This document shows, in pieces, positions 1-5,555 of a stretch of DNA of 5,555 nt. The DNA comes from Candidatus Thorarchaeota archaeon. GTDB lineage: Archaea > Asgardarchaeota > Thorarchaeia > Thorarchaeales > Thorarchaeaceae. The stretch is from the NCBI GenBank assembly GCA_016840245.1, contig JAEOST010000749.1:1-5555 (forward strand), read 5' to 3'. The notes below the pieces were generated by a model. It saw nothing but the letters and a program-made list of their open reading frames with translations. It made no database searches and was not told where the DNA came from. Both the position numbers and the translations under genes were made by a program. Position 1 is the first letter of the stretch. Each line of letters opens with the position of its first letter.

Positions 1-1238
1 CCAATCAACTGAATGTACCCATCTATACCTGGGGGGGCGGGACCAGCATGTCTGGTAACCCTCTTGCTGTAGAACGAGGTATTGTTCTTGACATGAAGAG
101 ACTGAATCAAGTTCTTGATGTTGATCCAGACAATCTTACAATCACAGTTCAAGCTGGAACTATCATTGAAAATATCTTCAACGCAGCACTTGAACAAGGG
201 GTTTTCTTCGCCCATCATCCTGAGAGTAGCCTATCCTCTACAATAGGAGGTGCATTGAGTTGCATGGGAATCAGCATCTATGGCGCTAAGTATGGATATG
301 TCTACGACCAAGTCCTAGCATTGGAAGTGATTCTGAGTAGTGGTAAGAAGATCAGAATTGGTGGTAAGAGCTATCTCTCATTGCCTACGCACAATCTCCT
401 GAATCTCTTTCTTGGGGCAGAAGGTACATTCGGGATTATTACTGAAGTAACACTCAAAGTGTATCCCAAACCCCACACACGTGATAGGATAAGCTACGGC
501 TTTCCTGACATCACCACAGCAATTGAAGCGTGCAAGGGAGCTCATGCAGCTGGATGCTGGCCCGAAACCGTCTTCATGTTTGATCGGAGGTCTCTTGTCC
601 AGTACATGGAACGAGCCAAGACACCAATACCTGATGAGGTTTCGATGGCTGTTCTCTTTGGGGCATCTGGTAGTTCTGAAATGGTGGATACAATCCTAAA
701 GGAAATCTCAAGATGCTCCGAAGAACAGGGCGGGAGCAGACTTCCTCAAGACCTTACACAGTCATGGTGGAACTCTATCAATATAGGCAAGGACACCTTT
801 GACCAGAGTAATTTTGCACTCTCACATACAGAATATGAGCCTGATTTAGTGGATGCTTGCGTACCCCTTAGCAAATTCCAAGAATACAGTGACTTCTGCG
901 ATGAACTGAAGAAAGAGTTCGGATGGGTCGACATTGATTTCGGAGCGTTCATTGTAGGAGGTCCTAGGGGACCAATTCCATTCTGTATCTATTTCAGCGT
1001 ACCAATTGACACTCGAATTAAGACAGAAGTTGACAAGTGGTTTCAATTCAAAGAACGAATGTATCGTAGGGCTCTAGAGATGGGTGGAAGTCTTTCAAAT
1101 GCCAATGGTCTTGGACTACGTTCTTCCCCTTGGGTGCAGGATCAACTAGGTTCTGCTTGGGATCTTCTTACTGACTTGAAATCACTACTAGACCCTAAGA
1201 ACATCCTGAACCGGGGCAACAGGGGGTTTAGCTCGTAA
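1..1238 (+). CDS. FAD-binding oxidoreductase, GlcD / D-lactate dehydrogenase-like (5' end outside window)
   Basis: Flavin subunit of a probable 2-hydroxyacid dehydrogenase. The frame is open from the first base (first whole codon at 3), and the FAD-binding segment PIYTWGGGTSMSG straddles the ATG at 48. That ATG is therefore internal, and the true start lies upstream of the window. The visible 411 residues are most of a family protein of roughly 450-480. Numbering from the ATG at 48, the FAD_binding_4 (PCMH-type) domain continues with the STIGGAL segment near 64-70, KYG at 81-83 and GAEGTFGIITEVTLKVYPKP near 123-142. The C-terminal FAD-oxidase domain ends with LLDPKNILNRG, the usual LDP..ILNPG signature. 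Two family motifs are altered: the E-H-G-x-G site reads ANGLG (352-356), and the region where H-x-G-D-G-N-x-H is expected reads GAFIVGGPRGPIPF (299-312). The stop overlaps the next gene's start (TAATG), so the two are co-transcribed and probably translationally coupled. Family assignment is firm; the substrate is not known. Confidence 0.9.
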   Translation, partial: NQLNVPIYTWGGGTSMSGNPLAVERGIVLDMKRLNQVLDVDPDNLTITVQAGTIIENIFNAALEQGVFFAHHPESSLSSTIGGALSCMGISIYGAKYGYVYDQVLALEVILSSGKKIRIGGKSYLSLPTHNLLNLFLGAEGTFGIITEVTLKVYPKPHTRDRISYGFPDITTAIEACKGAHAAGCWPETVFMFDRRSLVQYMERAKTPIPDEVSMAVLFGASGSSEMVDTILKEISRCSEEQGGSRLPQDLTQSWWNSINIGKDTFDQSNFALSHTEYEPDLVDACVPLSKFQEYSDFCDELKKEFGWVDIDFGAFIVGGPRGPIPFCIYFSVPIDTRIKTEVDKWFQFKERMYRRALEMGGSLSNANGLGLRSSPWVQDQLGSAWDLLTDLKSLLDPKNILNRGNRGFSS

Positions 1239-2365
1239 TGGAACGGCTTGAAAGATATGAAGACTGGGCTCGTGCTTGCATGCATGTCCGTTGCGGTTTC
1301 TGTCGAGAGAACTGTCCTGCATATAGCCAACTACAACTAGACAGTTATGCAGCAAAAGGAAAGATGACAATTCTTTATCACCTGCTGAAAGGAAAAATCG
1401 AACTAGATGAAGCAGTGGCTGAACGAGTTTTTGCTTGCACAAGCTGTGGTCTTTGTGATGTTGCCTGTGGATATACTCAAAGTGAAGCAATCCATGAGAT
1501 GAAGACAGTCCTTTATGATCAGGATTTAGTTCCTCCTGGGGGTTACATGAAGGTTAGTACAAAGACGCGGGATAGTGGTAACCCCTATTCCGTTGATGCA
1601 AATGAAGGTGCAAGGTTCTTACAATCGTTACCTGAATCGGAACTAGATACAGCAGATTACACTCTGTTTCTTGGTTGCACACAGATTTACAGAGAGGGTG
1701 ATGAAATTGACTCCTTACTCAAAATCCTCCGAACAGCAGGTGTAAGCTTTAGAACACCCACCGAACAGATATGCTGTGGCTCTCCTGTATACCGTGTTGG
1801 TGATGAAGCCCAGGCTCGTGAACAAGCACAGAGAGTGACTAATCTCTTTGAAAGAATGGAGTCAGACAATATTCTGGTGTCATGTGCTGGATGTTATAGA
1901 ATGCTCTCCCACGATTACGAAACATTGCTGAATGGTGGCTCAATGCTCAAGGTCACTCATTCAATGGAGTTTCTCCAAAAACTGGTCCAAGATGGCAAAC
2001 TCAAGACAAAACCTCTGAAAGCAATAATCACTTACCATGATCCATGTCATCTAGGTAGACATTCAGATGTCTATGAAGCACCTAGGCAAATCCTTTCATC
2101 AATACCCGATGTCCAACTTGTTGAGATGGAATGGAATCGCAAGTTTGCAAAATGTTGTGGAGCTGGGGGCGGGTTTCGAGCTGGGAGAGGTGATGATGCA
2201 GTGGCAGTTGCTGCAAATCGAGTTCGGGAAGCAGAAGCAACTGGAGCATCCATCCTTGTTACTGCCTGTCCATTTTGTCTAAGAAATCTACGAGATGGCG
2301 CAAATAGCATCAATTCACAGATGCAGATAGAATCGGTTGAATCCTTATTGTCTGAATTGGTTTAG
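1238..2365 (+). CDS. Fe-S oxidoreductase with two [4Fe-4S] motifs and two CCG domains (GlcF/HdrD-like)
   Basis: Electron-transfer partner of the preceding flavin subunit, 375 residues. The N-terminal ferredoxin-like part has C14, C19, C22, C26-P and then C67, C70, C73, C77. The second set is a standard C-x2-C-x2-C-x3-C. The first has C-x4-C, with a histidine (H16) where the first cysteine usually sits. Two cysteine-rich CCG domains follow: C147, C179-C180, C216-x2-C219, and C270, C306-C307, C344-x2-C347. Both are complete, as in HdrB/HdrD, GlcF and GlpC. Such domains bind a non-cubane [4Fe-4S] cluster in heterodisulfide reductase; whether both do so here is unknown. No membrane segment is seen, so the protein is probably cytoplasmic or peripherally membrane-bound, passing electrons to a quinone, a disulfide or another carrier. 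The ATG overlaps the upstream stop by one base, with a G-rich possible ribosome site (AGGGGG, 1221-1226) eleven bases ahead. Glycolate or D-lactate oxidation is the default guess. Confidence 0.92.
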   Translation: MERLERYEDWARACMHVRCGFCRENCPAYSQLQLDSYAAKGKMTILYHLLKGKIELDEAVAERVFACTSCGLCDVACGYTQSEAIHEMKTVLYDQDLVPPGGYMKVSTKTRDSGNPYSVDANEGARFLQSLPESELDTADYTLFLGCTQIYREGDEIDSLLKILRTAGVSFRTPTEQICCGSPVYRVGDEAQAREQAQRVTNLFERMESDNILVSCAGCYRMLSHDYETLLNGGSMLKVTHSMEFLQKLVQDGKLKTKPLKAIITYHDPCHLGRHSDVYEAPRQILSSIPDVQLVEMEWNRKFAKCCGAGGGFRAGRGDDAVAVAANRVREAEATGASILVTACPFCLRNLRDGANSINSQMQIESVESLLSELV

Positions 2366-2372
2366 ATGGAAT

Positions 2373-3341
2373 TCATTCCCATAAATCCGTGCTCAAATAT
2401 TTCAAACCACTATCGGAAAGAAGGATTACAATTGTGCTCCCACTCATCTCTCCTTTTAGAAGTTGAATTGCACCTGCTAGGTTTGCTCCAGACGAAAATC
2501 CTGAGAAAAGAGCCTCTTCTTTGCCCAGCCGCCTAGTACACTCAATAGCCTCATCATTTGTGACCTGAATGAATCCATCCGCTTTGATACCTTTGAGATA
2601 TTTCAAATCAGACATTGAATACCCTCCACCCTGAATCTTGTGGTCTGGACTGGTTAATTTTAACCCAGCAAGAACCGCTGCTGATTCTGGCTCTATGATG
2701 AAACACTTCACATCTGGGTTGTGCTCACGTAAGGCCATTGACACTCCGGCAAAGCTTCCCCCTGACCCCACAAAATCACAGAATGCATGCAAATCTCCTT
2801 TGGTCTGGTCAACTATCTCTCTACCTGTGTTGAGATAATGAGCCCTCCAGTTACCTTCCAAGACGAACTGATCTGCACGGAATGCTTTGAGTTCCTCTGT
2901 CAAACGTTGAGTTTCTTTCTCTACCAATGCAAGAGACTCTCCTGACACCTGATTTGGGGGTGCACCAGGTGCTTGATCAACAAGTATAACCTTAGCTCCA
3001 TACGCGCTCATCATTCTAGCTCGTTCTTTCGTATTCCCCTTGCTCATCACAGCAACAAATGGATAGCCCTTCATAGCACAAACAATAGCTAGACCTGTTC
3101 CTGTATTGCCACTCGTGAGTTCAATTACGGTCTGACCTGGTTCCAGTGTCCCAGCTTTTTCAGCATCTTCAATCATCTGAAGTGCGATTCTATCCTTTTT
3201 CGAAAGACCTGGATTGAAGTACTCGACCTTTGCTAGAATGCGCCCATCAAGATCTGAATTAGCAATAATTCGTTTGAGATCAACGAGTGGTGTATTTCCA
3301 ATCAAGTCTAATGCTGAAGCAGCGATTCTTTGAGCAATCAT
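2373..3341 (-). CDS. PLP-dependent cysteine synthase family protein (CysK/CysM/CBS fold type II)
   Basis: A fold-type II PLP enzyme of 322 residues from the ATG at 3341, in the family that makes cysteine from O-acetylserine, O-phosphoserine or a similar substrate plus sulfide. In order: GNTPLVDL near 15-22; NPGLSKKDR with the Schiff-base lysine at K49; TSGNTG (76-81), the substrate loop; QF (158-159); GSGGS (192-196), the PLP-phosphate loop; IQGGGY (236-241); GFSSGAN (281-287); and SDSG near 309-312, whose serine contacts the PLP pyridine nitrogen in relatives. All main catalytic elements are present. An extra stretch of about a dozen residues before QF (around 122-157, with APGAPPNQVSG), together with DFVGSGG and IQGGGY, resembles a distinct bacterial subgroup I recall, not classical CysK. 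Longer in-frame starts exist (TTG 3371, GTG 3350). The ATG is preferred because homology begins just after it and a TATA-like element overlaps the TTG. Convergent with the Fe-S gene, 7 bases between stops. True substrate uncertain. Confidence 0.9.
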   Translation of the reverse strand: MIAQRIAASALDLIGNTPLVDLKRIIANSDLDGRILAKVEYFNPGLSKKDRIALQMIEDAEKAGTLEPGQTVIELTSGNTGTGLAIVCAMKGYPFVAVMSKGNTKERARMMSAYGAKVILVDQAPGAPPNQVSGESLALVEKETQRLTEELKAFRADQFVLEGNWRAHYLNTGREIVDQTKGDLHAFCDFVGSGGSFAGVSMALREHNPDVKCFIIEPESAAVLAGLKLTSPDHKIQGGGYSMSDLKYLKGIKADGFIQVTNDEAIECTRRLGKEEALFSGFSSGANLAGAIQLLKGEMSGSTIVILLSDSGLKYLSTDLWE

Positions 3342-3480
3342 TTTGGTCACAGCTTCCCAAACACACCTCAATTTATGAAGATGAGCTCTCTCTTGATTTT
3401 TCGCGACATCTTTTAGATCAACGCTCTATGAACAACCACACCGTCAAGCTAATCACTACAAACCATCCTCATATCTAATA
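3342..3480. other. divergent intergenic region
   Basis: This 139-base gap lies between the starts of the cysteine synthase-like gene (-) and the small cysteine-rich gene (+). Apart from the TATA-like element for the - strand gene, it shows no RNA gene, repeat or clear operator. A weak TTTTAGA at about 3409-3415 is the only TATA-like candidate for the + strand gene and would give a leader of roughly 40 bases. Confidence 0.5.
3366..3378 (-). promoter_or_regulatory. possible TATA element for the cysteine synthase-like gene
   Basis: On the - strand this reads TTCATAAATTGAG, an archaeal TATA-like element centred about 33 bases before the ATG at 3341. Transcription would start near 3347, giving an almost leaderless mRNA. 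This would exclude the longer TTG (3371) and GTG (3350) starts. A GAGGTG next to the box resembles a Shine-Dalgarno site, but it is about 22 bases from the ATG and 13 from the GTG, so it is a poorer explanation. Inferred from sequence only. Confidence 0.4.
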
Positions 3481-3642
3481 ATGACCAAACAAGTGGGCGA
3501 CCTATTTCTATGTGAAGAGTGTGATCTTCTATATAGAGAAGAGGAGATCGCACAGAAATGTGAAGACTGGTGCAGAGATAAGAAATCCTGTAGTCTTGAA
3601 ATAACAAGACATGCTGTGAATAAGTCTGAATTATCCCTGTAG
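3481..3642 (+). CDS. small cysteine-rich, probable zinc-binding protein (53 aa)
   Basis: A 53-codon frame from ATG 3481 to TAG 3640-3642 that most length cut-offs would miss. The protein has no signal peptide or membrane segment and is charged (many E, D, K, R). Cysteines fall in a regular pattern: C11-x2-C14, then C27-x3-C31, then C37, with H44 in the closing segment SLEITRHAV. The core reads CEECDLLY, then EIAQKCEDWC, then KSCSLEITRHAV. This is the look of a zinc-ribbon or treble-clef mini-protein. I recall short archaeal and bacterial proteins with the same arrangement (C-x2-C, then CEEWC, then SCNLEIT.HAI), for which I know no established function. It diverges from the cysteine synthase-like gene (139 bases between starts) and is convergent with the membrane protein gene (28 bases between stops). 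No clear Shine-Dalgarno site precedes the ATG, and no strong TATA box was found. Possible roles are metal or sulfur handling or nucleic-acid binding; none is shown. Confidence 0.8.
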   Translation: MTKQVGDLFLCEECDLLYREEEIAQKCEDWCRDKKSCSLEITRHAVNKSELSL

Positions 3643-3670
3643 TGAATGTCATTACTGATGTTTTGCATAT

Positions 3671-4594
3671 TTACAACATAATTATGAATAATAGAACTAC
3701 GCCTGTCAACAATCCTATTCCATATGAACAATCAAAGAAAATTCTGAATCCTATTAATTCCGATTGGAAAAATGTAACGGTTGTAAGTAAGGCAACGCAT
3801 AGAGTTGATAGAATGAGCAATCCTCTCTCTAGTTTTGAAAAGTCCTTATGATCAATCGAAAACAAACGTATCCATAATACCACACTCACAGCAGCCAATG
3901 GTGTCACTGTAACAAGCATAAAGGCGATTGGAAGCAGTAAGAAACCACTTAGGATAACTCGGATACGTGCCAGCCTAGCTCCATATCTCTGAAACTCACT
4001 CTCATACACTCGACCATAATCTCTACTGATGTGTGAACGATATCCTCTCCACATGGAGAATTTCCAATCACTTACTTTCTCTTTTACTCTTGTCACGTTT
4101 GACTGTTCTATCTCGGGTCTATACTCTTCCTTCATTGAGGGAATGACATAGACCAGTACTACTAATGACCATACACCAAAGATTGTTGTTAGAAGTTCAA
4201 ACTCTGTAATCTCTCTAAGAAGGAAGATTGCTCCTCCTATTCTATAGAACGCATAGAGAATCAAAACAAGTGTAGGGATTAAGAGCAAACTACGAGTTAC
4301 CCTGGCAGCCATCTTACGACCTTTCAAAGAAGGAGCCAGCACCCCGAAAAGAAGAGCACACAATGTTGTGTAAGTCAGAGCGAGTCCTAGACCACTAATG
4401 AATCTCAAGATTACTCCCGTAACGGCTGAGAGTTCAACAGAGAACACGTCCAGAATAACAGAATACACATTCCAGTCATTCATGTAAAGAATCAATGTAT
4501 ACAGAATCAAACCGAATAGAAACGCAATGAGATATGTCGCTATTTGTTTGTCTGCAATTCGTTTGCTTGATCTTCGTAAGGGCAAGAAATCCAA
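3671..4594 (-). CDS. multi-pass membrane protein of unknown function
   Basis: A 307-residue integral membrane protein I do not recognise. Hydrophobic segments lie near residues 20-38, 60-87, 103-125, 133-152, 212-245 (long enough for one tilted helix or a tight hairpin), 259-277 and 287-307, giving seven or eight passes. The N-terminus (RRSSKR) and the loop at 88-101 are positively charged, placing both on the cytoplasmic side. The largest soluble part, about 153-211, would also be cytoplasmic; it is rich in charged and aromatic residues (KEKVSDWKFSMWRGYRSH, then RDYGRVYESEFQRYGARL) and may be an amphipathic interaction region. No transporter, channel, protease or kinase motif was seen. The start is uncertain: TTG at 4594 is the first possible codon after an upstream in-frame stop, but a GAGG at 4595-4598 sits too close to it. 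It would serve the TTG at 4585 better, with ten bases of spacing. The first ATG (codon 38) would remove the first helix. Divergent from the acyl-CoA synthetase gene. Confidence 0.75.
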   Translation of the reverse strand: MDFLPLRRSSKRIADKQIATYLIAFLFGLILYTLILYMNDWNVYSVILDVFSVELSAVTGVILRFISGLGLALTYTTLCALLFGVLAPSLKGRKMAARVTRSLLLIPTLVLILYAFYRIGGAIFLLREITEFELLTTIFGVWSLVVLVYVIPSMKEEYRPEIEQSNVTRVKEKVSDWKFSMWRGYRSHISRDYGRVYESEFQRYGARLARIRVILSGFLLLPIAFMLVTVTPLAAVSVVLWIRLFSIDHKDFSKLERGLLILSTLCVALLTTVTFFQSELIGFRIFFDCSYGIGLLTGVVLLFIIML

Positions 4595-4647
4595 TCCTCA
4601 TGACAACAATGACGAGTTCAAAGCTGTTGATTTCAAAACAACCAATC

Positions 4648-4659
4648 GCTATAATAAGC
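4648..4659. promoter_or_regulatory. possible shared TATA element for divergent genes
   Basis: The AT-rich run TATAATA (4650-4656) lies in the 116-base gap between the membrane protein and acyl-CoA synthetase genes. Read on the + strand it is a TATA-like box; on the - strand it reads TTATTATA within GCTTATTATAGC. Archaeal transcription usually starts about 26 bases from the box centre. That predicts + strand transcripts near 4680 (leader about 31 bases) and - strand transcripts near 4626 (leader about 32 bases). No clear BRE was recognised. This rests on position and base composition only. Confidence 0.4.
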
Positions 4660-4694
4660 AATTGTACATTATTGAGGAGTTCCAAGGCTTAGTA

Positions 4695-4702
4695 GAGAGG
4701 AG
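4695..4702 (+). promoter_or_regulatory. Shine-Dalgarno site for the acyl-CoA synthetase
   Basis: GAGAGGAG ends eight bases before the TTG at 4711. It complements the CCTCC region at the 3' end of archaeal and bacterial 16S rRNA. No ATG or GTG start exists in this frame between the upstream stop (TAG 4693-4695) and the start of homology, so this site decides the TTG start. Confidence 0.75.
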
Positions 4703-4710
4703 TCAGTCCA

Positions 4711-5555
4711 TTGGTAGAAACCTTTGAGTTCGGTGGTGAGATAGTCTGGCGACCAACATCAGAAACTGTAGAAAAAGCCAATCTTACTAGATTCATGAAA
4801 CTACATGGTATAGAGACCTTTGCTGAACTCATGCAACGATCAACAGAGGATGTCGGATGGTTCACAGATGCCGTTCTGAAGTTCCTCGATATTCAATTCT
4901 ACAAGCCATATACAAAGGTCGTAGATATCTCTCGGGGTATCGCTTGGCCTCGTTGGTGTGTCGATGCTAAGATGAATATCGTTCACAATTGTCTCGACAA
5001 ATACATTGGCACACCTACTGAGGCACAATCAGCACTGATATGGGAGGGAGAAGAAGGTACGACTCGCTCAATGACTTATGGAGAGTTGTATTTGGAAGTG
5101 AACAAGGCCGCTAACGCACTTCGTTCAATTGGTTTGGGTGTCGGAGATTCCATCGGAATCTACATGCCAATGGTTCCTGAAACTGTTGTTGCACTGCTAG
5201 CCATAGCAAAAGTCGGTGGAATAATCCTTCCATTATTCTCAGGATTTGGTGTGAATGCAATAGTTGACCGATTGGGTGATGCTGATGCAAAGGCAATATT
5301 CACTGTTGATGGGTCCGCTCGTAGAGGGAAGACTATTCCAATGAAACCAATTGCTGATGAGGTTGTCAAAAGAATTCCATCAATGGAGCACATGATAGTC
5401 TTGAATCTGGCTGGAAATTCAGTTGAGATGAAAGCAGACCGAGACCACTGGTGGAACGAGCTCGTTTCTGGTCAATCGGAATCTGCAGATACAGAGATTA
5501 CGGATGCAGAATCTCCAATGATGATAATCTACACTTCTGGTACTACTGGTCTTGC
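4711..5555 (+). CDS. acetyl/acetoacetyl-CoA synthetase-like acyl-CoA synthetase (3' end outside window)
   Basis: An ATP-dependent, AMP-forming acid:CoA ligase that activates a short carboxylic acid as an acyl-adenylate and then a thioester. The first 281 codons are present and the frame runs off the end; full-length relatives have about 620-660 residues. The N-terminal cap (ACAS_N type) has VWRPTSETVEKANLTRFM (12-29), reminiscent of acetoacetyl-CoA synthetases, then SRGIAWPRW (74-82) and NIVHNCLDKY (89-98). The AMP-binding domain follows with ALIWEGEEG (108-116), MTYGELY, IYMPMVPE (150-157) and the start of the ATP-binding P-loop YTSGTTG (274-280). The next codons are Leu and one beginning GC, so Ala stands where the usual x-P-K-G has Pro. 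The start is TTG, supported by GAGAGGAG eight bases upstream; the first ATG (4795) would cut into the conserved cap. Acetate, propionate, acetoacetate or a branched short acid are all possible substrates, and the selectivity residues are mostly outside the window. Confidence 0.92.
   Translation, partial: MVETFEFGGEIVWRPTSETVEKANLTRFMKLHGIETFAELMQRSTEDVGWFTDAVLKFLDIQFYKPYTKVVDISRGIAWPRWCVDAKMNIVHNCLDKYIGTPTEAQSALIWEGEEGTTRSMTYGELYLEVNKAANALRSIGLGVGDSIGIYMPMVPETVVALLAIAKVGGIILPLFSGFGVNAIVDRLGDADAKAIFTVDGSARRGKTIPMKPIADEVVKRIPSMEHMIVLNLAGNSVEMKADRDHWWNELVSGQSESADTEITDAESPMMIIYTSGTTGL

Noticed and set aside
31..41. Run of seven G, then C and GGG, considered as a frameshift point.
   Set aside because: The frame reads through it as TWGGGTS, the expected FAD-binding motif, so the run is correct and coding.
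2067..2313. Overlapping open frames on both strands inside the Fe-S subunit gene.
   Set aside because: The main frame there encodes the second CCG domain with all its cysteines, so these are shadows.
2366..2382. Inverted repeat (ATGGAAT, TC, ATTCC-C-AT) across the gap between two convergent genes, considered as a two-way terminator.
   Set aside because: The loop is only two bases, the stem is short and AT-rich with a bulge, and no T-run follows on either strand.
3525..3542. Inverted repeat TCTTCT-6 bases-AGAAGA, considered as an operator or hairpin.
   Set aside because: It lies inside the small coding gene, and its arms encode ordinary residues. Six base pairs can arise by chance.
3449..3731. 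Open frames on the - strand (67 and 91 codons) opposite the small cysteine-rich gene.
   Set aside because: Their translations have no recognisable pattern, while the + strand frame has an ordered Cys/His motif. They also run into the end of the membrane protein gene.
4476..4727. Open frames of 69 (-) and 66 (+) codons across the divergent promoter region.
   Set aside because: They overlap the 5' part of the membrane protein gene in other frames, show no domain, and the + frame runs over the synthetase start and its ribosome site.

Overview
The window carries six protein-coding genes, two of them cut by its edges, packed on both strands. No rRNA, tRNA, CRISPR array, insertion sequence or phage gene was seen. 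The organism is most likely an archaeon. Possible TATA boxes lie about 30 bases ahead of genes, one gene looks nearly leaderless, two genes seem to use TTG starts, and the enzymes suit an anaerobic or microaerophilic life with Fe-S enzymes and CoA-dependent acid activation. An Asgard lineage such as Thorarchaeota would fit the moderate GC and gene style. That is an impression, not a demonstrated assignment.

Left part (1-2365, + strand): a two-gene operon. The first gene, lacking its 5' end, encodes an FAD-binding oxidoreductase of the glycolate oxidase (GlcD) / D-lactate dehydrogenase type. The second overlaps it by one base (TAATG) and encodes a GlcF/HdrD-like protein with two [4Fe-4S] motifs and two CCG domains. 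Together they should form a 2-hydroxyacid dehydrogenase-type complex: the flavin subunit oxidises a substrate and the Fe-S subunit carries the electrons on. The flavin subunit lacks the histidine motifs that usually bind metal and substrate in this family, so its substrate is open.

Middle part (2373-3642): a PLP enzyme of the cysteine synthase family on the - strand, convergent with the operon and only 7 bases from it. A very short + strand gene (3481-3642, 53 aa) diverges from it and encodes a cysteine-rich, probably zinc-binding protein. This small gene is easily missed by length cut-offs and is the most interesting item here.

Right part (3671-5555): an unrecognised multi-pass membrane protein on the - strand, then, divergently, the first 281 codons of an acetyl/acetoacetyl-CoA synthetase-like enzyme. 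The 116 bases between them hold an AT-rich, near-symmetric element that could act as a TATA box in both directions, plus a strong Shine-Dalgarno site for the synthetase.

No complete new multi-gene system is evident. The leads are the small cysteine-rich protein beside a divergent cysteine synthase relative, and the flavin/Fe-S pair with altered active-site motifs.
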